Of a stretch of 11,174 nt of DNA, positions 1 to 6,533 are shown piece by piece. The position numbers and the translations under genes are program-made. Under the pieces are notes generated by a model that worked only from the letters and a program-made list of their open reading frames with translations, searched no databases and was not told the DNA's origin. The stretch is taken from positions 1 through 11,174 of the forward strand of contig DLMX01000048.1 in the NCBI GenBank assembly GCA_002479405.1. The letters run 5' to 3'. This DNA comes from Methylophilaceae bacterium UBA7525 (GTDB lineage Bacteria; Pseudomonadota; Gammaproteobacteria; Burkholderiales; Methylophilaceae). Each line of letters starts with the position of its first letter. Positions within the stretch are counted from its first letter, which is position 1.

Positions 1-2469
1 GAAATGGAGCGGCGCGCGCAGGAAGTCATCGACCGCTGCTGGCAACTTGGCGCACAGAACCCGATCCTGAGCATTCACGACGTCGGCGCCGGCGGCATCT
101 CCAATGCCTTCCCCGAATTGGTCAACGATGCCGGCGTCGGCGCGACCTTCCAGTTGCGCAACGTGCACAACGAGGAGCTGGGTATGTCGCCGCGCGAGTT
201 GTGGAGCAACGAGGCGCAGGAACGTTACGTCATGGCCATTGCACAGGAGGATCTGCCGCGTTTCACCGAGATCTGCGAGCGTGAGCGTTGCCCGTTCGCC
301 ATCGTCGGCCATGCCACGGAAGCGCGGCATCTGACGGTCGAAGACAGCCATTTCGGCAACAAGCCGGTGGATATGGACCTTTCCGTATTGCTGGGCAAGC
401 CACCGAAGATGACGCGCGATGTCAGCCATGTCGAACGTAAGTTGGCCCGATTCGATACCGGCAGCATCAGGCTCAAGGATGCCGTTGAACGCGTGTTACG
501 CCTGCCTGGTGTGGCGGACAAGACATTCCTCATCACTATCGGTGACCGCACGGTGACCGGTCTGGTTGCGCGTGATCAGATGGTCGGACCGTGGCAGGTG
601 CCGGTAGCTGATGTCGCCGTGACGCTGGCCGGTTATGAAACCTATCGCGGCGAGGCTTTTGCTATCGGCGAAAGGGCACCGCTGGCCCTGATCGATGCGC
701 CGGCTTCCGGCCGCATGGCGATCGGTGAAGCGATCACCAATATTGCCGCTGCATCCATCGAAAACCTTGGCGATCTCAAGTTGTCCGCGAACTGGATGGC
801 GCCAGCCGGCCATCCGGGTGAAGACGCTGCATTGTTCGACACCGTGCGCGCGGTCGGCATGGAGCTTTGCCCACAACTGGGCGTCAGCATCCCGGTCGGC
901 AAGGATTCCATGTCCATGAAGACGGTTTGGGACGAAAGCGGCGAGAAAAAGGCCGTGACGGCGCCAATCTCGCTGGTGGTGACCGCATTCGCGCCGACGC
1001 CGGATACGCGCAAGACGCTGACGCCGCAATTGCGCACCGATCGGGGCGATACCAGTCTGATCCTGATCGATCTCGGCGCCGGCAAGAACCGTATGGGCGG
1101 TTCGGCGCTTGCACAGGTCTATGCAGCGACCGACAACTGTGCGCCTGATCTGGATGATCCTGTGCGCTTCAAGGCGTTCTTCGCCGCCATCCAGAATCTC
1201 AATGCCGACGGCAAGCTGCTTGCCTATCACGACCGTTCCGACGGCGGCCTGTTTGTTACGCTGGCTGAAATGGCGTTCGCCGGTCGCTGCGGCCTGGATA
1301 TCGATATCAGCGGGTTGCAGGGTAATACGCTGGAACTGCTGTTCAACGAAGAACTTGGCGCGGTGATTCAGGTCGAGGCGGCAGAGGCGGATTTGATACG
1401 TCAGGCACTGCAGGAAGTGCTCGGCGATTGCGTGCATGCAATCGGCAAGGTGCTGGCCGACAGCCACGGTTTCATCATCCGTCGCCTGGGTGAAGTCGAG
1501 TACGCCGAGTTGCGCACCGACCTGCATCGCCTGTGGTCGGAAACCACTTATCAGATGCAGAAGCTGCGCGACAATCCGCTTTGCGCGCAGCAGGAATATG
1601 ACCGTATCCTTGATGTGAGTGATCCCGGTCTGCATGCGCATCTGACGTTTGATCTCGCTCATCACGTCGAGGCGCCATTCGTCGCCACTGGTGTCAAACC
1701 CAAAATGGCCATCCTGCGAGAGCAGGGCGTTAACGGCCAGGTCGAGATGGCGGCGGCATTCAACCGCGCCGGTTTCGAATCGCATGACGTGCACATGAGC
1801 GACATCATCAGCGGCCGCGTATCGCTGAAGGATTTCCATGGGCTGGTGGCCTGCGGCGGTTTCTCCTACGGTGATGTGCTCGGAGCAGGTGAAGGTTGGG
1901 CCAAGTCCATCCTGTTCAACGCGCGGGCGCGCGATGAGTTCTCCGCTTTCTTCGGCCGTCAGGACTCATTCGCACTGGGCGTCTGTAACGGCTGCCAGAT
2001 GATGAGCAACCTGCACAGCATCATCCCGGGGGCGGAACAGTGGCCGCATTTCGTGCGCAACCGCTCCGAGCAATTCGAAGCGCGCTTTGCCATGGTGGAG
2101 ATCATGGAGTCTCCTTCGCTGTTCTTCAGCGGTATGGCCGGAAGCAGGATGCCGATTGCTGTGGCGCATGGTGAAGGTTATGCGGAATTTTCCGATACGG
2201 AAGCTGTCAATGCCATGGTCAGGGATAACCTGGTCAGCGTGCGCTATGTGGATAATGCCGGCAAGGCGACGGAAGTCTATCCGTACAACCCCAATGGATC
2301 ACCACAGGGCATTACTGGCCTGACCACGACAGACGGGCGATTTACCATTATGATGCCACATCCGGAGCGCGTTTTCCGGACCGTTCAGCATTCATGGCAT
2401 CCGCAGGGCTGGGGTGAGGATGGGCCGTGGATACAAATGTTCCGAAATGCCAGGAAATTTGTTCAATAA
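1..2469 (+). CDS. purL: Phosphoribosylformylglycinamidine synthase (FGAR amidotransferase), 5'-truncated by the window edge
   Basis: This enzyme performs the fourth step of de novo purine synthesis in the cytoplasm, turning FGAR, ATP and glutamine into FGAM. The reading frame is open from base 1, and about 822 C-terminal residues are present; the single-chain proteobacterial form is near 1,300 residues, so roughly the first third lies outside. Visible parts are the second half of the synthetase region (SIHDVGAGGISNAFPEL near the start, then the SIPVGKDSMSMKT stretch around 900-930) and a C-terminal class I glutamine amidotransferase domain from about base 1690. That domain has the nucleophile motif GVCNGCQMMS, with the catalytic Cys codon at 1984, and MPHPERVFR, with the His codon at 2359 and Glu codon at 2365. 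The triad is therefore complete. The frame stays intact to a TAA stop at 2467-2469. The identification is secure; only the true start is unseen. Confidence 0.97.
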   Translation, partial: EMERRAQEVIDRCWQLGAQNPILSIHDVGAGGISNAFPELVNDAGVGATFQLRNVHNEELGMSPRELWSNEAQERYVMAIAQEDLPRFTEICERERCPFAIVGHATEARHLTVEDSHFGNKPVDMDLSVLLGKPPKMTRDVSHVERKLARFDTGSIRLKDAVERVLRLPGVADKTFLITIGDRTVTGLVARDQMVGPWQVPVADVAVTLAGYETYRGEAFAIGERAPLALIDAPASGRMAIGEAITNIAAASIENLGDLKLSANWMAPAGHPGEDAALFDTVRAVGMELCPQLGVSIPVGKDSMSMKTVWDESGEKKAVTAPISLVVTAFAPTPDTRKTLTPQLRTDRGDTSLILIDLGAGKNRMGGSALAQVYAATDNCAPDLDDPVRFKAFFAAIQNLNADGKLLAYHDRSDGGLFVTLAEMAFAGRCGLDIDISGLQGNTLELLFNEELGAVIQVEAAEADLIRQALQEVLGDCVHAIGKVLADSHGFIIRRLGEVEYAELRTDLHRLWSETTYQMQKLRDNPLCAQQEYDRILDVSDPGLHAHLTFDLAHHVEAPFVATGVKPKMAILREQGVNGQVEMAAAFNRAGFESHDVHMSDIISGRVSLKDFHGLVACGGFSYGDVLGAGEGWAKSILFNARARDEFSAFFGRQDSFALGVCNGCQMMSNLHSIIPGAEQWPHFVRNRSEQFEARFAMVEIMESPSLFFSGMAGSRMPIAVAHGEGYAEFSDTEAVNAMVRDNLVSVRYVDNAGKATEVYPYNPNGSPQGITGLTTTDGRFTIMMPHPERVFRTVQHSWHPQGWGEDGPWIQMFRNARKFVQ

Positions 2470-2500
2470 ACTTTTATTACAAGAATCAGGAGAAAGCTGC

Positions 2501-2989
2501 ATGAATATGATCAAAACCCTTTTACTGGCTGCTGCATTGATGCTTCCCATGTCCGCCAGCCTTGCCATGACCGATGATCAGCATATGGAATACACCAAGG
2601 CTCTTGGTGAAAACAATATCAAGTTGGTGAAGAAGTATCTGGATGACGGTATTGCTTCCCCCAAGGACTTTTTCTTCGGCTGGACTGCTTTACACATTGC
2701 GGCTGAAAAGGGTCATGTCAAATTGGTGGAACTGTTGGTTGATCGTGGTGCCGATATGAACTGGCGCCATGAGATCAGCCGACTGACGGCGTTTCATCTG
2801 GCGGCTCTTGGCGGCCACACCGAGGTGGTCAAATTGCTGGCTGCCAAGGGTGCAGACGTTAACATCAAGATGAAGGCGGATGTTTCCATCCTGCGTCCGT
2901 TACGTGATGAAGGCAAAACCGAGATGATCAAATTGCTGATGGATCTGGGCGTCAAGGATGACGGTTGCCAGGAAAAGCAGTGCTTCTGA
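2501..2989 (+). CDS. Exported ankyrin-repeat protein
   Basis: This 162-residue protein has a Sec signal peptide (residues 1-22, MNMIKTLLLAAALML core, probable cleavage SLA|M), so it should be periplasmic. The mature part is a short ankyrin stack: a degenerate cap at about 30-57, two clear repeats at 60-89 (WTALHIAAEKGHVKLVELL) and 94-124 (LTAFHLAALGGHTEVVKLL), and a degenerate last repeat at 127-154. It ends with two cysteines (DGCQEKQCF) that could form a disulfide. The start at 2501 is chosen because AGGAG lies 8 bases upstream and the signal peptide begins there; the open frame extends further 5' only inside purL. Ankyrin repeats bind proteins and have no catalytic role. In Pseudomonas aeruginosa the periplasmic AnkB supports the catalase KatB, so an accessory role for the neighbouring FccAB enzyme is reasonable but inferred. 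It lies 31 bases after purL and 27 bases before the cytochrome gene. Confidence 0.85.
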   Translation: MNMIKTLLLAAALMLPMSASLAMTDDQHMEYTKALGENNIKLVKKYLDDGIASPKDFFFGWTALHIAAEKGHVKLVELLVDRGADMNWRHEISRLTAFHLAALGGHTEVVKLLAAKGADVNIKMKADVSILRPLRDEGKTEMIKLLMDLGVKDDGCQEKQCF

Positions 2990-3016
2990 TTGCGGAAGAT
3001 TGTTAAAAAGTAACTC

Positions 3017-3382
3017 ATGACCAAAGCGTATTACACCGGTCTGACAGGGCTGCTGAGTCTGCTGCTCAGTACCGGTGTATGCGCAGATGAATCCTATGCC
3101 AGGCTGAGTATCCATACTCATGTCCTGGCTTCTTCATGTGCGGCTTGTCATGGTACCAATGGCAACAGCGTCGGCGGTACGCCCGTGCTTGCCGGCCTCA
3201 ATGCCGAGCATTTCATCAGACAGATGCAGGCATTTAAATCGGGCGATCGTCCTTCAACCGTGATGCACCGGCATGCCAAAGGCCTGACGCAGCAAGAGAT
3301 TGTCGAACTGGCTGATCATTTTTCCAGGCAGCAGCGTCATACGGCGGAGCTGCCGGCTCGCGCCATTTCCGATAGGCCTTGA
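3017..3382 (+). CDS. fccA: Monoheme class I cytochrome c, sulfide dehydrogenase cytochrome subunit-like
   Basis: This 121-residue protein starts with a Sec signal peptide (1 to about 23, cleavage near VCA|D). It has one heme-binding motif, CAACH, at residues 41-45, with Met83 in the STVMHRHAKGL stretch as the likely distal ligand. The SSCAACHGTNGNS context and the MHRxAKGLTxxEI pattern are typical of flavocytochrome c cytochrome subunits and related cytochrome c553 proteins. Its role would be to take electrons from the flavin of the FccB-like subunit in the periplasm and pass them to the respiratory chain. With one heme it resembles the small Chlorobium-type subunit rather than the diheme Allochromatium FccA. 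It sits 3 bases upstream of the flavoprotein gene, which supports the pairing. The last ~20 residues after the terminal helix are a polar tail with no recognisable motif. The ribosome site is weak, so coupled expression from upstream is possible. The gene symbol rests mainly on the neighbour. Confidence 0.8.
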   Translation: MTKAYYTGLTGLLSLLLSTGVCADESYARLSIHTHVLASSCAACHGTNGNSVGGTPVLAGLNAEHFIRQMQAFKSGDRPSTVMHRHAKGLTQQEIVELADHFSRQQRHTAELPARAISDRP

Positions 3383-3385
3383 CCC

Positions 3386-4669
3386 ATGGCCACCATGCAT
3401 CTCAATCGCCGCGAATTCATCAAATGGACTGCCGCCAGTTCGGTATTGGCTTCCATCGGTGGCTGCACACAGGCGCTGGTGCAATCCTCCGGTAATCAAC
3501 CGCGCGTCGTCGTTATCGGTGGCGGCTATGCCGGTTCTGCAATCGCCAAATATCTGCGCATCTGGAGCAATGCAGGCATCGAAACCGTCGTGATCGAACC
3601 CAATCCGTATTTTGTTTCCTGCCCCTTGAGCAATCTGGTGCTGGGCGGCAGCAAGCAGATCGAGGATTTGAGTTTCAGTTATGAAGCGTTGAAACGCAAT
3701 CATGGAATCCATTGGGTGAAGGACACCGTGGTTGAGGTGGATGCCACGCGCAAAAAGGTCAGGACAGCGCGCGGCGAGTTGCGCTATGACAAACTGGTGC
3801 TGGCGCCGGGTATCGATTTCATTTATGACGATTTGCCCATGCTGCAAAGCGAAGAGGCTCAGCAGCAGATACCGCATGCCTGGAAGGCAGGTCCGCAGAC
3901 CGTCAACCTGCAACAGCAACTGGCTGCGATGCCCGATGGCGGTGTATTTGTCATCAGTATTCCGAAAGCACCTTATCGCTGTCCGCCCGGGCCATATGAG
4001 CGTGTATGTCAGGCCGCTTTTTATCTGAAACAGCATAATCCGACGGCCAGGATCATCGTGCTCGATGCCAATCCGGACATCGTTTCCAAGAAAGGCCTGT
4101 TTCTCAAGGTCTGGTCGGAGATGTATGCCGGCATGGTCGATTATCGGCCGAACAGCAGCATCGTCGATCTCGATGTGGCACAAAGACATGTGATAACGGA
4201 ATTCGAACGCGTCAGCGCGGATGTGCTGAATGTGATTCCTCCCCAGCGTGCGGGCAAGGTTGCACAAATGCTGGGTGTGGCCAATGTGGACCAGCGCTGG
4301 TGCGAAGTGGATTTCCGGACTTATGAATCGACAGTTCTGCCTGATCTGCATATTGTCGGCGATTCGGTCTCCGCAGGGCTGCCCAAATCAGCACACATGG
4401 CGACTTCACAGGCGCGGGTCTGTGCCAGCGCGATAGTGGCCGCGTTCAGCGGCATCGATCCGGACCCGCTGCCGGTATTCGCCAACACCTGTTACAGCTT
4501 TGTCAGTGACAGCATGGCCATGCACGTGGCTCATGTTTACCGTTATGACCCGGCGAAAAAGATCATGCTGCCGGCGGATGGCGGGGGCGTGTCAGAGGCA
4601 CCTTCAGCGCAGGAGGGCAGTTATGCCTATGATTGGGCGCGCAATATCTGGTCGGATGTGCTGACATGA
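3386..4669 (+). CDS. fccB: Sulfide dehydrogenase (flavocytochrome c) flavoprotein subunit, Tat-exported
   Basis: This 427-residue FAD protein oxidises sulfide to sulfur in the periplasm and hands electrons to the cytochrome subunit. A twin-arginine signal (NRREFIKW, residues 7-14) leads it to the Tat system, as expected for a protein exported with its flavin. The FAD-binding Rossmann motif VVVIGGGYAG is at 41-50. Compared from memory with Allochromatium vinosum FccB, all three key cysteines align: Cys79 in FVSCPLSN (covalent FAD attachment), Cys199 in YRCPPGPYER and Cys369 in FANTCYS (the redox disulfide). NVIPPQRAGKVAQ (282-294) and IVGDSVSAGLPKSAHMA (323-339) are further family blocks. The signal also contains IGGC (Cys27), a possible lipobox. 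Start 3386 follows the fccA stop by 3 bases; Met4 at 3395 is an alternative. Its stop overlaps the next start (ATGA). Family assignment is firm; sulfide as the natural substrate is inferred from the conserved cysteines. Confidence 0.93.
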   Translation: MATMHLNRREFIKWTAASSVLASIGGCTQALVQSSGNQPRVVVIGGGYAGSAIAKYLRIWSNAGIETVVIEPNPYFVSCPLSNLVLGGSKQIEDLSFSYEALKRNHGIHWVKDTVVEVDATRKKVRTARGELRYDKLVLAPGIDFIYDDLPMLQSEEAQQQIPHAWKAGPQTVNLQQQLAAMPDGGVFVISIPKAPYRCPPGPYERVCQAAFYLKQHNPTARIIVLDANPDIVSKKGLFLKVWSEMYAGMVDYRPNSSIVDLDVAQRHVITEFERVSADVLNVIPPQRAGKVAQMLGVANVDQRWCEVDFRTYESTVLPDLHIVGDSVSAGLPKSAHMATSQARVCASAIVAAFSGIDPDPLPVFANTCYSFVSDSMAMHVAHVYRYDPAKKIMLPADGGGVSEAPSAQEGSYAYDWARNIWSDVLT

Positions 4670-5910
4670 GCCAGAACAAACCGGCCGAGATGATGTGCTT
4701 CAAGCGCATGCTGCAATTGACCTTGGCCGGATGCTGCCTGATATCTCTCCCTGCGCTGGCGGACATGGCCGAGTTGATGCCTGTCCCGTCGAAGCCGGAG
4801 CAGGCAGTCAAGTTGCCGCCGGGGTTCAAGCTGCAGGTGTTCGCCAGCGTGCCTGGTGCCGATGGTCAGTATTTCCGTGGTCCTCGATTCATGGCTTTTG
4901 GTCCGGATGGAAATCTTTATTTGTCGAACGGTATGGATCAGCAGGTGCTGATGCTGATCGATGCAGACAAGGACGGCAAAGCTGACCGGATCGTCACTGT
5001 CGCCGATCAGCTGAATGCGCCACAGGGCCTGGCTTTCGTCGATGGAAATTTGCTGGTGGCCAATCAGGATGCTGTCCTCCGCCTGGAAAGAAACGCGCAA
5101 GGCGAGTGGCCTGCCGTACGTGCGACGCCACTGATCTCGGGTCTGTCAACAGGTGGACATGGGTTGAAAACATTGAAACTCGGCCCGGATGGTCACTTGT
5201 ATCTGAACATCGGTTCCAGTTGCAATGCCTGTGTCGAAACCGACCCCACCCGCGCAACCATAGAGCGCTATACGACGGATGGCAAAGCGGCCGGTGCGCT
5301 TGTTACGCTGGGCAGGCACAAGCCAAGCGCAACTTGGGCCAGAGGCTTGCGCAACTCCCAGGGCTTTGTCTGGCATCCGGCGACGGGTGCCATGTATGCC
5401 ACCAATAACGGCTCCGACATGCGTTCCGCCAGCAAGGGCGGTTCGATAGACGACGATTTGCCGCCCGAGCATCTGAACCTGATCGAACCGAACCAGCATT
5501 ATGGCTGGCCGTATTGCTGGGGCAATCAGGTGCCGGACCCGCAATTCGATGATGCGGATTTCTGCAAGACGACGCGAGGCCCGGAAATCATGTTCGAAGC
5601 GCACTCAACCCCAATCGGAATCAGCTTTCTCGACCAGACCGGTTTTCCGGAAGAGTACCGCACCGATGCCATCGTCGCCCTGCATGGTTCATGGAACCGG
5701 CAGGAGCCTTCTGGATACAAATTGGTGCGTGTGAAATTCAGTGATAACAAGCCGGCTGAAGTTGTGGATTTTGCCACTGGCTGGTTGCAAGGACATGCTG
5801 CCTGGGGTCGTCCGGTGGATGTTGTCAGCGGGCCGGATGGCGCACTTTACGTATCTGATGACCGCGCCGGGCTGGTTTATCGTATCAGTTACAAGGAGCC
5901 GAAAAAATGA
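4666..5910 (+). CDS. Secreted PQQ-dependent sugar/sorbosone dehydrogenase-like beta-propeller
   Basis: This 414-residue protein belongs to the glucose/sorbosone dehydrogenase group, six-bladed propellers that often use PQQ to oxidise aldoses or aldehydes in the periplasm. Family marks are GPDGNLYLSNG, an EF-hand-like loop DADKDGKAD at 99-107, GGHGLKTLKLGPDGHLYLN with His165 at the position of the catalytic base of soluble glucose dehydrogenase, GSSCNAC, GLRNSQGFVWHP with Arg229-Asn230 as likely cofactor contacts, HYGWPYC, HGSWNR and a closing GRPVDVVSGPDGALYVSDD blade. The ATG at 4666 overlaps the fccB stop; starts at 4690 or 4693 would give a more compact signal peptide (FKRMLQLTLAGCCLISLPALA|D). 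LAGC inside it resembles a lipobox, but the ALA|D site looks better. Actual PQQ use and substrate cannot be read from sequence, and many relatives are uncharacterised. Coupled translation with fccB suggests a shared transcript. Confidence 0.82.
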   Translation: MSQNKPAEMMCFKRMLQLTLAGCCLISLPALADMAELMPVPSKPEQAVKLPPGFKLQVFASVPGADGQYFRGPRFMAFGPDGNLYLSNGMDQQVLMLIDADKDGKADRIVTVADQLNAPQGLAFVDGNLLVANQDAVLRLERNAQGEWPAVRATPLISGLSTGGHGLKTLKLGPDGHLYLNIGSSCNACVETDPTRATIERYTTDGKAAGALVTLGRHKPSATWARGLRNSQGFVWHPATGAMYATNNGSDMRSASKGGSIDDDLPPEHLNLIEPNQHYGWPYCWGNQVPDPQFDDADFCKTTRGPEIMFEAHSTPIGISFLDQTGFPEEYRTDAIVALHGSWNRQEPSGYKLVRVKFSDNKPAEVVDFATGWLQGHAAWGRPVDVVSGPDGALYVSDDRAGLVYRISYKEPKK

Positions 5911-6518
5911 ACCTGAACACAGCTTCTGGATATTTCAGGCGGCTTGCTTTTGCAGCCATACTGATGACAGTGCCGCTGACGGGACAGGCGGCGCCAGCCA
6001 ATATGCTGATTTATATTCATCCGCAGGAATACAAGCACCCGCTCAAGCTCTGGCATTTTTATTATGATTACTGGTTCAAACAGGGGCCAGTGGTTGAACC
6101 TCTGGCCAGATCCATGCTGGCGGAAGCGTTTGGCGAGATTGGCATGTGCGGTGCAGTCAATGAAGCCAGATCGCTGGTCTGGATACAGCCGCGCCTCTAT
6201 TACAATCCGCACATGACGGTTTTTTATGGCGAGATACGCGCCAGTGTCTATACCAGTCATGGTGAGCCTGTTGCGACTTATCTGGGTGAAGCCAGGAAAC
6301 ACGGTTTTCTCGACGTTGTTACGCATGCACAGATTGAGGCTGTTTACCGGGATGCCATGCGGAATCTCGTTGTCAATATGCAGAAAGATCCTGGGCTGAA
6401 AGCGGTAATTGCTGAAGGGGAAATCAATCGCGACGCTGGCGGAGCCTGTGCGCTTGTCCCCAATCTGCCGCCTCCCAGGCTGTTCGATCTCGATTATCTA
6501 ATCAAGGGTGTCAATTAA
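5907..6518 (+). CDS. Exported protein of unknown function
   Basis: I do not recognise a named family in this 203-residue protein. It begins with an N-terminal signal (positive FRR, hydrophobic LAFAAILMTVPLTG, cleavage around 28-31) and then a mature domain of about 170 residues with mixed alpha/beta character. Notable stretches are the aromatic-rich HPLKLWHFYYDYWF (about 44-57) and LVWIQPRLYYNPHMTVFYGEI, which reads like two beta strands, followed by a long helix around QIEAVYRDAMRNLVVNMQ. Two cysteines (GMCGAV and GGACAL) may form a disulfide. No heme motif or membrane anchor is visible. Its start overlaps the previous stop (ATGA) and has a strong AAGGAG site at 5893-5898, so expression as part of the cluster is well supported. 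A small periplasmic accessory or binding role is possible, but nothing in the sequence fixes it. Confidence 0.8.
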   Translation: MNLNTASGYFRRLAFAAILMTVPLTGQAAPANMLIYIHPQEYKHPLKLWHFYYDYWFKQGPVVEPLARSMLAEAFGEIGMCGAVNEARSLVWIQPRLYYNPHMTVFYGEIRASVYTSHGEPVATYLGEARKHGFLDVVTHAQIEAVYRDAMRNLVVNMQKDPGLKAVIAEGEINRDAGGACALVPNLPPPRLFDLDYLIKGVN

Positions 6519-6533
6519 AAGAAAGGCGTTGTA

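Noticed and set aside
496..1839. A 447-residue minus-strand open frame opposite purL
   Set aside because: It lies fully inside the well-conserved purL coding sequence, has no recognisable domain and reads as low-information sequence; it is an antisense shadow of codon bias.
2465..2478. Small inverted repeat AATAAA/TTTATT after purL, considered as a terminator
   Set aside because: The stem is only A/T pairs with an almost absent loop and no G/C core, so it is unlikely to stop transcription.
2414..2500. An upstream extension of the ankyrin protein by 29 residues overlapping purL
   Set aside because: The extension is out-of-frame purL sequence; the ribosome site and signal peptide place the start at 2501.
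3254..4351. A 365-residue minus-strand open frame opposite fccA/fccB
   Set aside because: It is antisense to two clearly conserved genes and has no domain or ribosome site worth noting.
4633..4665. TTG start at 4633 for the sorbosone-dehydrogenase-like protein
   Set aside because: It lies well inside fccB, adds residues ahead of the signal peptide, and the ATGA overlap at 4666 or the ATG codons at 4690/4693 fit better.
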